Shown here: positions 18,932-28,026 of the stretch, piece after piece
Layout: every line of letters begins with the position of its first letter
Position numbering within the stretch: the stretch's first letter is position 1
NCBI RefSeq assembly: GCF_011074885.1
Contig: NC_054686.1
Location: 682,001 to 746,000 of the forward strand
Direction of reading: 5' to 3'
Length of the DNA stretch: 64,000 bases
Origin: Brettanomyces bruxellensis
Lineage: Eukaryota > Ascomycota > Pichiomycetes > Pichiales > Pichiaceae
Translations under genes and position numbers: made by a program
Notes under the pieces: model-generated
Databases searched by the model: none
Told to the model about the DNA's origin: nothing
The model's input: only the letters and a program-made list of their open reading frames with translations

Positions 18932-20719
18932 TTACCTGGAGGCAGTGTCAGGGTGCGTATCCTGAGGTAGATGAGGCATAATCAAGTCATCAACAAATAT
19001 AGGGCTCATTTCGGCATTCTGGTGGACTGTGGATACACTTTCTCTCCTCCTCATCTGTGATGATGGCGAAGCTATCGTAGGTTCAAAATCAGGAATGCAT
19101 TCTGAAGGAGGCTCGCTGTAAAAACGCCTTGAGCGAGATGATCCCTGTTGATTATTATTGGATTCATTACCACCAGCAGTCTCGTTCGGATACTCAAGAG
19201 AATCCAAATGTATATCAACACCTTCCATGCGTGTGGTGAGATTCATACTCATACTTCTTACAATCTTCCTTCCGTGTCTGGTAGCCCGACATCTTTTGCA
19301 TGACTTGAAACCTTGATCTGCACCGCTTAAAAGCCTTCCACACTTATTGCACATGCCCGTTTGTCTCCTGATCTCCCTGATTAACTTCTCCCTCTTCCGG
19401 CACTTACTACAAACTTTGTACTTGCCCGATAAATCATCATTAGGACCAGAACAATGAACACACTTGCCCTCAGTCGCCCTTCTGTGCTTTCTTAGTCGAA
19501 GGGCACTGCGGCATTGTCGGCATTGGACATAATTGGTTTCTTCTAAACCTAGTTGAGCTCCACATCTCCGACACAACCCCACTTTGTTTCGAATTTTCAA
19601 CTGCCACCTTTTAGATCTTCCTCTTTGAAGTTTCCGGCAGTGCATGCAGTTTCGATAACTTCTGGTGCCCATCTGTGCAAATGTCTTCTTACACCGGTTA
19701 CATACACCGGTTGGATACTTTGACAGGTTCTCCGAAAACATATCTGCCTCCTCTTCCTTCACACGTTCCTTCACCGACTTTCTTTTTCTGTGCAACTTCT
19801 TACCGTCTGGCTTCAATTTCTTCACCAGACTGGCCTCATCAGCACATCCTTCCACCAACAACGACTCTTTGAGATCTGCCCTTGGCCCTGTTGCCGCCTT
19901 TATCTCACCTCCTAATTCCAAAGACGATGATTCAGGAACAGAGAAGTTCCGGCCGATGGCCATCGAATCCATACTATTCAAGTTTGTGTAGGAACTAGAA
20001 AACGCATTTCGTATGTTGTTGATGCTATCGTTAATGCTCAAATCAGCATCTTCGGATTCAAAGGTGTCCGGCAAACTGAAACTGCTGGGACTGTTTGCAT
20101 TTTCGTTTCTACGTGTGAGTTCGTCAGTTGATGTCTGAGGGAAGTAGAGTGGCGCATCAGCACTATACTGTGGCTGGGCTAGATCAAGCTGATACTTCAT
20201 CGGTAGGTTCGAAAACAGTTCGTCCTGCTTGTTGTACGGGATAAGATCGAACTGTAAAGATGGATCTAGCTGATACTTCTCTTGAATAACATTATCCGGA
20301 AACATCTGTGAGTACTGCCTTGAATCTTGTTGATCGTGAGACTGGTCTGATGACTGCTGCTGAAGAACATGCTGAAGAACATGCTGATTTTGCTGTTGAT
20401 TCTGCTGTTGACTTTGTTGATGATTGAGTCTTTTCTGTTGCCGAAACTGCTGCCGAAATTGTTGATCCATCTGCCGATATTGATTTTGATCTTGTTGGCG
20501 ATACTGTACATTCTGCTGATGATATTGTTGTTGATTCTGTTGATTTTGTTGATGATATTGCTGTTGGTTCTGCTGCTGATTCTGTTGAATCTGTTGCTGA
20601 ATCCACTGTTTGTTCCGTTGCTGAATCCATTTCCGATTCTGCTGCTTGCCTAGCTCTTGCAGACGCCCTTCAAAAAATGGGTCATCGTTAGCCTCACCAG
20701 TATTCTGCAGTGAATCCAT
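18932..20719 (-). CDS. Gln-rich protein with four tandem CxxC-CxxC zinc modules
   Basis: A 595-residue protein without a named relative that I can recall. Residues 25-130 are Gln/Asn-rich. Residues 305-325 are basic. Four regular modules follow: C340-C343/C358-C361, C383-C386/C400-C403, C420-C423/C437-C440 and C457-C460/C474-C477. Each is CxxC-x13 or 14-CxxC(R/K) with Arg/Lys-rich linkers, so each should bind one zinc, and the block is strongly positive. This is not GATA spacing (x17-18). The architecture (Gln-rich activation region plus basic zinc array) suggests a DNA- or RNA-binding regulator; a relation to lineage-restricted fungal regulators such as Wor3 should be tested, not assumed. 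The stop codon lies inside a perfect splice donor, so the true C-terminus may be spliced. ATG at 20719. Confidence 0.8.
   Translation of the reverse strand: MDSLQNTGEANDDPFFEGRLQELGKQQNRKWIQQRNKQWIQQQIQQNQQQNQQQYHQQNQQNQQQYHQQNVQYRQQDQNQYRQMDQQFRQQFRQQKRLNHQQSQQQNQQQNQHVLQHVLQQQSSDQSHDQQDSRQYSQMFPDNVIQEKYQLDPSLQFDLIPYNKQDELFSNLPMKYQLDLAQPQYSADAPLYFPQTSTDELTRRNENANSPSSFSLPDTFESEDADLSINDSINNIRNAFSSSYTNLNSMDSMAIGRNFSVPESSSLELGGEIKAATGPRADLKESLLVEGCADEASLVKKLKPDGKKLHRKRKSVKERVKEEEADMFSENLSKYPTGVCNRCKKTFAQMGTRSYRNCMHCRKLQRGRSKRWQLKIRNKVGLCRRCGAQLGLEETNYVQCRQCRSALRLRKHRRATEGKCVHCSGPNDDLSGKYKVCSKCRKREKLIREIRRQTGMCNKCGRLLSGADQGFKSCKRCRATRHGRKIVRSMSMNLTTRMEGVDIHLDSLEYPNETAGGNESNNNQQGSSRSRRFYSEPPSECIPDFEPTIASPSSQMRRRESVSTVHQNAEMSPIFVDDLIMPHLPQDTHPDTASR
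20369..20650 (-). repeat. CAA/CAG-rich low-complexity tract
   Basis: Imperfect CAA/CAG/AAT codon repetition encoding the Gln/Asn-rich N-terminus of the zinc-module protein. It produces long spurious open frames on both strands. Confidence 0.8.
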
Positions 20720-21202
20720 CTTGGCTTGAAAAAAACAAAAAGCTGCTTAGTTGTAGTTAATTAAATAATATTGCAGGACTTCAAATATACGCCTGCGTTC
20801 ATACTATATATTGGTCATCTAGTTACTTAGTAAGCACGGTTTGAGATCTCTTAGAAGTGTGTACCTGAAAAGATCGAACAATTCTGATTGACAAAATATG
20901 GATGTCCCCTTTACAGAAAACAATAGGCCTCGGCTTTTGCTGACACCCCTTCCCCGCTAACGAAACGATATTCACTCGAATGGTAGCCTATATAGTGAAA
21001 GATAAACATATACATTCCGAAATCTGCGGTTAGTCGTGAAGATTACATATTGCACGTTTTTTTTATTTTTTATTTTTTTTTTTATTTTTTTTTATATTAT
21101 CTCTACTCATTTGAACACACATCATAGTTTAAAGGGTACCACACTTATATGTCCAATGTACCTGTGAACACAATTGATTAGTAATTTCTGTGACAAAGCG
21201 CG
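20720..21202. promoter_or_regulatory. Divergent promoter, zinc-module gene / UTR4
   Basis: 483 bases between two divergent starts. A T-rich tract of about 40 bases (21057-21095) lies roughly 110-145 bases before UTR4, next to TTATATTAT. No other feature seen. Confidence 0.5.
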
Positions 21203-21976
21203 ATGACCTCCAAATTTAACTCTGTTATCTTGGATATAGAAGGGACAATATGTCCCGTTTCGTTTGTCAAGGATACACTATTCCCATACTTCCTGGAGCA
21301 CTTAGAGGAGTATCTCTCAAAGATTGAATTTCCATTGGGCAACACCACAAGCAATTTGCAGAATGCAGAATTGGCTGGGATCCTTGATAAGTTTCCAACT
21401 GAATATTCTTGTGGCAAAGCCACACTTGAGAAGTATATCAGGGAATTAGTTAAGAATGATGTGAAAGACCCGGTTTTAAAGGAGTTGCAAGGATATGTGT
21501 GGAAAACGGGATACAATTCAGGGGAAATTCTTGCCCCATTGTATGACGATGCGATTGAAGCAATAAAGCATTGGTCGGTTACACTTTCGGGGGGATTATA
21601 TATTTATTCCTCCGGTTCAATTGAAGCACAGAAGCTTCTACTCTCACATGTGAAAATTTCCAAAAGTGGGCATCCGCTAAATGTGGCAAACTTGAATGGA
21701 CTTCTTTCTGGATACTTTGATACAACAAATGCAGGAAGCAAAATTCAGATCGCTAGTTACAGGAGGATACTTCAAAAGATAGGATATGGTTTGGAGACGG
21801 AATCGCAACTCAAGTACTCCAGTATTTTGTTTTTAAGTGACAACCCGGCAGAGGTTGAGGCAGCTATTCAGGCTGGTATGACAAGCTATTTGGTGTACAG
21901 AGCAGGCAACCGAGAAATACCGCATGAAATACAGCAAAGAGTTAAAGTGATTACAAATTTTGCGCAGCTATTTTGA
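21203..21976 (+). CDS. UTR4: Utr4, enolase-phosphatase E1 (methionine salvage)
   Basis: A 257-residue HAD-family enzyme (yeast Utr4 is 227). It catalyses enolisation and dephosphorylation of 2,3-diketo-5-methylthiopentyl-1-phosphate in the methionine salvage pathway. The HAD nucleophile motif is DIEGT with Asp11 and Glu13. Motif II is YSSGSIEAQKLLL, and motif IV is FLSDNPAEVEAA. Start ATG at 21203. It converges on RAD23 with 188 bases between stops, the same pair and orientation as in S. cerevisiae (YEL038W/YEL037C). Confidence 0.94.
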   Translation: MTSKFNSVILDIEGTICPVSFVKDTLFPYFLEHLEEYLSKIEFPLGNTTSNLQNAELAGILDKFPTEYSCGKATLEKYIRELVKNDVKDPVLKELQGYVWKTGYNSGEILAPLYDDAIEAIKHWSVTLSGGLYIYSSGSIEAQKLLLSHVKISKSGHPLNVANLNGLLSGYFDTTNAGSKIQIASYRRILQKIGYGLETESQLKYSSILFLSDNPAEVEAAIQAGMTSYLVYRAGNREIPHEIQQRVKVITNFAQLF

Positions 21977-22164
21977 ACATCTGCAATTCAGAATTGTACG
22001 ATGAATAGCAATAACATACAGCAAAGACTTGAAATATATTGGAGTAAAAGAGATTAAAACTTAAGATAAAGAGAGACGACAATATAAAAGCAGGAAAGAA
22101 CAGTAACTAAAAGCATAACCTTCGTAGAAATAGATACACGTGCAGCAAAAGCAAAGATATCTCA

Positions 22165-23430
22165 CTAATCAGCATGATCACTGAACAATAAATTGGCTGC
22201 CATCTCCTCGTTTTTATCACAGGCAAAGTAAACTTGTATGACCAGACTACGGTCGAATCCAAGCTCACATAATCTATTTATTGCCGCATTTTCCTCAGGT
22301 GTGACCTCAATACGAGGAACATTGGCCTCCTCTCCATCTTCGGCATCATCAACATCACCGCTTCCCTCTAAGTACTCCTTAGGGATGCCCAAACTCTCAG
22401 CTAGGGCATCTTGGTCTCCACTGGTGATATATCTCATAAATGCCTCAGGGTTTCTTTGTATAACCTCTGCAAGCTGCGGATTCGATGCTGCCATCTGCTG
22501 GAGAACAATCTCGGCCATCTCCGGCCTCTGCTGAAGAAGCTCTCGCAGAGATCCCATGTAATCACCCTCTTGTGAATTTTCGCCTGTATTTTGTCCCTGG
22601 GCCGCAGCAGCGGCTCTTTCAAACAAATTCTGCGAATTTGGATTGGCCGGCGTTTGTGCTGTCGTTGCTGTGGCATTTGTATTTTCAACATTCTCAGCTA
22701 TTTTCACTGGTTCTTCGCTTTTTCCTGAAGATCCAGCCTCTGTATTTCCTTCAGAAGCATTCTTGGGAGCAGTTTCCTGCTCCTCATCCACAGTACCTGT
22801 AGATTTCTCGGTTGCAGCCTCGGCTAAAGGTTCAGCTGCTGGTGCAGGTGGTGCAGGTGCCGATGCTTGATGATGGCTTTCTGGAATTCCGTTTAAAAGA
22901 TACTCAACGGCTCTATCCGGATTGTTGAATGCCGCAGTCAACGCTCTTTCGACCTGCTCTCTTTCAAAACCCATGCCCATTATATTCTGAACAGCAGTCT
23001 GCCTTGCTCGGCCAATGGCAAACGTAGATTCTGTAAATTCTTCTGCCCCCGTAGAAGATTCCTGGTTTTCTGCCGGTATTTGTGCTGGTAGCGATGCTGC
23101 GTTTGAAGTTGATGATGATTCAACTGCTGCATTTTCAGATGAGGTCTCGGCTTTACCAGCTGCAGCTTGTGCTTCAGGCTTGGGCTCAGGCTTTGACTTC
23201 TGCTTTCTTAACTTGCTCTTCATGAATATGATCTGATCTCCATCCTTGACGTTGAAAAACTCGAATGTTTTGTCATCCTTGAGGATTTTTCCAGAATACA
23301 CAAACTTCAGCTGACCTGGCTGGCAGTCCTGTGCAGCAGAAAGCTTTTCCTTACCGGACAAAATGCTATCAGAAGGTTCTACTTCTATGGGGAATTTTTC
23401 CTTCTTGAAATTCTTAAAAATGACCTTCAT
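22165..23430 (-). CDS. RAD23: Rad23, ubiquitin-receptor and NER factor
   Basis: A 421-residue protein with the full Rad23 layout: ubiquitin-like domain (1-74), UBA1 (139-181), Rad4/XPC-binding segment (285-335: [25 protein letters not shown]) and UBA2 (376-417), joined by Ala/Glu/Ser/Pro linkers. Rad23 stabilises Rad4 at DNA lesions in nucleotide excision repair and carries ubiquitinated substrates to the proteasome through its UBL. Start ATG at 23430, in a 475-base promoter shared with PRP39 that includes a T23 run. No Rpn4 PACE element (GGTGGCAAA) was seen. Confidence 0.96.
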   Translation of the reverse strand: MKVIFKNFKKEKFPIEVEPSDSILSGKEKLSAAQDCQPGQLKFVYSGKILKDDKTFEFFNVKDGDQIIFMKSKLRKQKSKPEPKPEAQAAAGKAETSSENAAVESSSTSNAASLPAQIPAENQESSTGAEEFTESTFAIGRARQTAVQNIMGMGFEREQVERALTAAFNNPDRAVEYLLNGIPESHHQASAPAPPAPAAEPLAEAATEKSTGTVDEEQETAPKNASEGNTEAGSSGKSEEPVKIAENVENTNATATTAQTPANPNSQNLFERAAAAAQGQNTGENSQEGDYMGSLRELLQQRPEMAEIVLQQMAASNPQLAEVIQRNPEAFMRYITSGDQDALAESLGIPKEYLEGSGDVDDAEDGEEANVPRIEVTPEENAAINRLCELGFDRSLVIQVYFACDKNEEMAANLLFSDHAD

Positions 23431-23905
23431 CTTTTATAAATGCGTGAAAACACAAAGCGTCGTACAGACCCTAAACAAAAAAGGGCTTCAACTATTCAGA
23501 GGATCTATTATAAGGGCTTGAAAGTTCCTTGAAAATACATCTGTCTTCAGATATATCGGTAAGAGGCGAATTTAAGTTAAAGCGAGGAAATGGGAAAAAC
23601 TCTCTTGGATCAGTATTCTCTCTCATTTGCATCTCAAGTTTTATTTTATTTCACCGAACACACTTTTTTTTTTTTTTTTTTTTTTTCTGATGAGGGGACG
23701 GGGACGAACTTGCGTTGCGAGTCCTTTGCAATCGACTTAAATACCTTACTCCATTTAATGCGTCGATCGACGAGCAGATTAAATATTTTCAACGGTAAAG
23801 TCTTGCTCAGTTTATCTTTCACTGTTGAATACCTGATACGAATGAACCTGTAAGTTTTAAAAGAACATTTATCTGTTTACCATTATTCAAAAGAATCACA
23901 AGAAT
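23431..23905. promoter_or_regulatory. Divergent promoter, RAD23 / PRP39
   Basis: 475 bases between divergent starts, with a run of 23 T at 23664-23686, a probable nucleosome-depleting element serving both genes. Confidence 0.6.
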
Positions 23906-25876
23906 ATGATAGCCTCAAATGACAGGCCTAAATTGGGCTGTATTTCACGATATTCCATGTGGTTAACCCTACAAAAAGAAGTTGAAAGCGAACCTGAAGA
24001 CTTTTCAAAATGGACCAAGCTTATAGATGAGATAGAACAGCAGGTTGCTCAGAATACAAATGAGATCAGCTCTAGCCATGATGTAAAGAAAGTGATTCAC
24101 TATGATTTTGACAGGCTTCTCGGTAGATATCCATTTCTAAGCCAAGTTTGGAAACAATATGTCACCATTGAGTACACATTATCTGGACTTGAGTCGTCTG
24201 CAAAGGTGTTAGAGAGAGCTGTGAAAGATTTCCCACAGTCTTTAGATTTATGGCTTGATTACATAAATATCAACATAACAAACAAACTTCTGCCAGCTGA
24301 TGGGATCAGATCGCTATTTCAGAAAGCATTGAAATTGGTCGGTAGGCAGTTTATGGCTCATCCTATCTGGGATCTATACATTGAATGGGAAGAACAAAAT
24401 TCGGGCCACAATTCAAATGAATACTTGAACATATATTTACAAATAATATGGATCCCATTATACGAATATGCAAGATATTTTGAAGCATTTACTGATCTAC
24501 GTTCACATTTTACAATCAGAGATCTTATACCGGAAAACACGAGTAATACCGTGCTTTCTAATGTTTTGGATCAGTTAAAAATAAACGGTACAAATTGGGA
24601 TGAGTTGGACGATGAGAAATTGCAGACATTGATTGATACATACTTTAAAGCAATTTTTGCAAGAACTCAAAAGGGCACAAACGAAAGATGGAAGTACGAA
24701 AGTGCTATAACACGATTACAATTTGAACCAAAACCTGTGTCAGATGAAGATTTTAAATGCTGGGCGGACTATCTAGATTTCGAAGAGAAAAATGGTGATA
24801 TTGAACAGATAATCTGCCTTTACGAGCGTTGCTTGATAACAGAATGCCAGTACCAAAGTGTATGGATGAGATATATCCGCTTTTTGATACAAAACACAAC
24901 CAACGAAGACAAAGTCTTACAATGCTTCAATAATGCAATAAATCGATTCCTGTTAAAAACAGATCTCAAAATCAGATATATGTTCTCCAAGTATTATGAG
25001 CTAAAACTGCATGATACTGAAAAGGCTGAAAATATCTTACTTGAAGTGGTGAAGCAAAATCCAGCTGAATATGAGCCTGTGGGACGGATTTTCAGGTTGA
25101 TATATAGGCACGCAAAGGATAAAGACATAATAATAAAGGATGCTCTTGCATGCGTGATGAACATCCATTTGGATATGACCAAAAAAGATAACATATCTAA
25201 TCCAAGAAAAAAAAGAAGAGTGGATGCTTCTGTTACAGAAATAAAATCAGCTAAATTGGCAAACCTTACGCATATTTTGAATTTCAAAAACTGCTCACAG
25301 TTGGTGGTAGAAGTCGGAAAGATATATTGGCTTGATCGCCACTCCATCAAGGAGACACGTGAAGTATTGATCAAGTTCTTCAACTTCCGTATTATGCGTT
25401 CAAGTGAACCGTATTGGCTTTTTTTCGTCAAGTTTGAAATGTGCGAAGGAAACACACACAACTTGACAAACATAGTGAACTACATCAAATTTTATAGCGA
25501 GATGTCAATAACTGTTACTAACACAATATTATCTGAGTACAACAGTTACATGCTGAAAAATGGAACTACTGAGCAAATATCAAATATATCCCGCGAGCTT
25601 ATCAGAAATACCTTAGAATGTGATATGGAATCATCAACAGCAATGAAGCATTTCTTAAAAGCTCGTTTGGATCGTGACTTGAATGAAAAGGCTGTCAATA
25701 AGCGGTTGATTTCTGAAAATGGTCATCCTTCGGGAGTTGCGGAGGCCAGACCTCTAATTTCCAACCAAATTGATTACGAACTTGGAATTTCAGAACTAGG
25801 AACAGCACCGATTCCAAGATTTAGTCAAGTTGAACGTGCAAATGCTACGGTACGGTTTGCACACCAGGATGAATGA
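23906..25876 (+). CDS. PRP39: Prp39, U1 snRNP HAT-repeat splicing factor
   Basis: A 656-residue all-helical protein (yeast Prp39 is 629) made of half-a-TPR (HAT) repeats, recognisable by repeated W-x-xY/F and P-x-x-xW patterns (FPQSLDLWLDYINI, HPIWDLYIEWE, CKCWADYLDFEE-like, YQSVWMRYIRFL, SSEPYWLFFVKFE). Near the C-terminus, RPLISNQIDYELG and TAPIPRFSQVERAN match the conserved end of Prp39 rather than Prp42. A basic patch (PRKKRRVD) at about residue 433 looks like a nuclear localisation signal. In yeast Prp39 with Prp42 joins U1 snRNP to the 5' splice site. ATG at 23906. Confidence 0.9.
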   Translation: MIASNDRPKLGCISRYSMWLTLQKEVESEPEDFSKWTKLIDEIEQQVAQNTNEISSSHDVKKVIHYDFDRLLGRYPFLSQVWKQYVTIEYTLSGLESSAKVLERAVKDFPQSLDLWLDYININITNKLLPADGIRSLFQKALKLVGRQFMAHPIWDLYIEWEEQNSGHNSNEYLNIYLQIIWIPLYEYARYFEAFTDLRSHFTIRDLIPENTSNTVLSNVLDQLKINGTNWDELDDEKLQTLIDTYFKAIFARTQKGTNERWKYESAITRLQFEPKPVSDEDFKCWADYLDFEEKNGDIEQIICLYERCLITECQYQSVWMRYIRFLIQNTTNEDKVLQCFNNAINRFLLKTDLKIRYMFSKYYELKLHDTEKAENILLEVVKQNPAEYEPVGRIFRLIYRHAKDKDIIIKDALACVMNIHLDMTKKDNISNPRKKRRVDASVTEIKSAKLANLTHILNFKNCSQLVVEVGKIYWLDRHSIKETREVLIKFFNFRIMRSSEPYWLFFVKFEMCEGNTHNLTNIVNYIKFYSEMSITVTNTILSEYNSYMLKNGTTEQISNISRELIRNTLECDMESSTAMKHFLKARLDRDLNEKAVNKRLISENGHPSGVAEARPLISNQIDYELGISELGTAPIPRFSQVERANATVRFAHQDE

Positions 25877-25960
25877 AGTATTCTATAGAATATAGAGAAT
25901 GTAATTTTAGGAAGTAACGTAAATAAAAAAAGCGAAGAAAAATCGAACAAAAATTGAGAC

Positions 25961-27766
25961 TCAAATAGTATCCGTTTCCCTACCAATAACCTTAAGATCA
26001 TGCCTGATCATAGCTTTGTCCGTGCACCGGCTATCACCATACACCTCCATTATAGTCAATTTAGGTGCTATTCTCGACCAAATGGCAAGAACAGAATCAT
26101 CCACAGATCTGACAAATCCGATATCCAGAGATGTAAGGAGAGGAAAGCGCGTACCCCTTGATAATTTCAGAAATAGTTTCTTTGTTATCAGCTTGACGGA
26201 ATTTAAAGTCAACTCCACCAATGTCCGGCAGCTGTGATTTAATGCTGTATATAAGGACATATCAGTCAATTGCAAACACCGGGTGAGGTTTAGATCCATT
26301 AAGCCACCATTTATAGACCAATCACTGAAAAGTTGTGTGATGCCATTATCAGTAATTAATGGCAACTGCTGAAGAGAGAGCTTAGTGAGAACAGGACAGA
26401 ATGGTTTTATTCCTGAAATCAAGAACTGATCAGTCAAACCCGAGCATCCATCCAATATAAGGGTCTCAATATGATCGCCATTCGTGGCAAGAAGATTCAC
26501 TATCATATCATCGTCTATAAGATCCTTTGTGTGGGGATATGATATCTCTAAATACCTAATGTTGTGAAGGTAATATGGTAGCAGATCATAAACAGGCTTT
26601 GAATCAAATCCATCAAGACGATTTAACGTCAATTTCTCAAGATTTGAACCAGCATTATCAAGAAGAGCGATAAGAGAATCAGAAGTAAATCTGTGAGTGT
26701 TCCTAAGATGAAAAGCTTTTAAATTCTTACCGACTGGACTGTCAAAAAACTCCTGCCAAACGGCATTATTGATCAAAAACGGTCCGTTTAAAGACAAAGA
26801 CCGAAGATTTGAGCACTTCTGTCCGTAATAAAGCAAATTATCTTTATGTAGCTGACCACACATATTCAGCGTTAGAGATTCAAGCTTGGGGCAGTATGAA
26901 GGTATCCTATCCAAGGCACCCTTGTCAATCCTGGAGCAATCCCAGAACTCGAGGTCTTTGAGAGAAGGATCTAAAAAGAGTTCCATAGTCTTGCTATTGA
27001 GAGATCTGTTCTTTGCCAATATACGACTTATCCTCTTTTTGTTTCTCAAACCAATGTCTCCCAAAACGCTCACATCATCGATATTATCTGTAATGATCTT
27101 TATGCAGAAATCCTGTAGAGTTGGAAGCCTATAAGTCTGTTTATCAAGTAAAGCAGCAGCCACCAATTTTCTCTTTTTTCTTGCATCTATTTCTTTCCGT
27201 CTGGCTAATCGTTCTTGCCTAATTGCCATTTTTGTACACGAAGGGCATAAATATCCAACCCTTCCGTACTTTTCCATCTTCTTCGAGTATACAGATATGA
27301 TAAACTCTTTATCACACTCTAGGCAATAGTTCTTTCCCACATCTCCATCGATGTTATTGTTTCCGTTTTCGGCACCAACACCATTTGGAAAATCATCATC
27401 ATTATCACCACTTTCTGCCCTTCTTCTCTTTCGTCTCGCTTTTTCTCTAATCATTGCAATTTCTTCATTATCCTCATCGCCTTCAAACACTTCCTCATCG
27501 GAATCAAGTTCATTTTCCGGCAATTCAACTTCCACCGATTGTGTATTTGTGCTACTTTCTTGATCATTCTCATTCTGTTCGGCCGAAATCTGTCTCCCCC
27601 TTTCTAACATTTCCTGTTCTCTTCTCACATTTTCTTCATATCTTAGCCTGACTGACTCGGCACTAATACCTTGCTCTCGAAGAAATGACGTAAGAGCACT
27701 ACTAGGTCCTTTCACACCTCCATCATCATTTAGTCTACTTGTTCTAGTTTGTCTTCTTCTCGGCAT
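25961..27766 (-). CDS. RAD7: Rad7, global-genome NER, LRR protein
   Basis: A 601-residue protein (yeast Rad7 is 565). The opening contains PSSALTSFLREQGISAESVRL, a typical Rad7 N-terminal segment, followed by an acidic disordered region (68-125). A Cys4 finger lies at C148-C151/C174-C177. From about 210 onward come leucine-rich repeats of the F-box/SCF-LRR type (LESLTLNMCGQL, LETLILDGCSGLTDQFL, LMDLNLTRCLQLTD). Rad7 with Rad16 and Abf1 locates damage in non-transcribed chromatin and works with Elc1-Cul3 in a ubiquitin ligase. ATG at 27766. A run of 23 A at 27864-27886 lies about 100 bases upstream. Confidence 0.94.
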   Translation of the reverse strand: MPRRRQTRTSRLNDDGGVKGPSSALTSFLREQGISAESVRLRYEENVRREQEMLERGRQISAEQNENDQESSTNTQSVEVELPENELDSDEEVFEGDEDNEEIAMIREKARRKRRRAESGDNDDDFPNGVGAENGNNNIDGDVGKNYCLECDKEFIISVYSKKMEKYGRVGYLCPSCTKMAIRQERLARRKEIDARKKRKLVAAALLDKQTYRLPTLQDFCIKIITDNIDDVSVLGDIGLRNKKRISRILAKNRSLNSKTMELFLDPSLKDLEFWDCSRIDKGALDRIPSYCPKLESLTLNMCGQLHKDNLLYYGQKCSNLRSLSLNGPFLINNAVWQEFFDSPVGKNLKAFHLRNTHRFTSDSLIALLDNAGSNLEKLTLNRLDGFDSKPVYDLLPYYLHNIRYLEISYPHTKDLIDDDMIVNLLATNGDHIETLILDGCSGLTDQFLISGIKPFCPVLTKLSLQQLPLITDNGITQLFSDWSINGGLMDLNLTRCLQLTDMSLYTALNHSCRTLVELTLNSVKLITKKLFLKLSRGTRFPLLTSLDIGFVRSVDDSVLAIWSRIAPKLTIMEVYGDSRCTDKAMIRHDLKVIGRETDTI

Positions 27767-28026
27767 CTTGCTATCTGCTTGATCCTAAATAGCTAGTATT
27801 ATGGAAATACCATACAGTAATGACAATGAATAGAACCGATCAGAGAGATCCAATAAAGCGATGAAAAAAAAAAAAAAAAAAAAAAATCTCGCCGGTTCTT
27901 CTCATCATATCTATTATCAAGCATACAATTAACGCCCAGAGTGTATACATTATAGCGAAACCCATTTATTTAAACATATCCAAATTAAATAATAAAAGCA
28001 GAGAAAATCAAGGAAAATCCACTAAG

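Noticed and set aside
18929..18940. ACTTACCTGG resembling the 5' end of U1 snRNA
   Set aside because: It is the complement of a splice donor at the end of the zinc-module ORF; no U1 structure follows.
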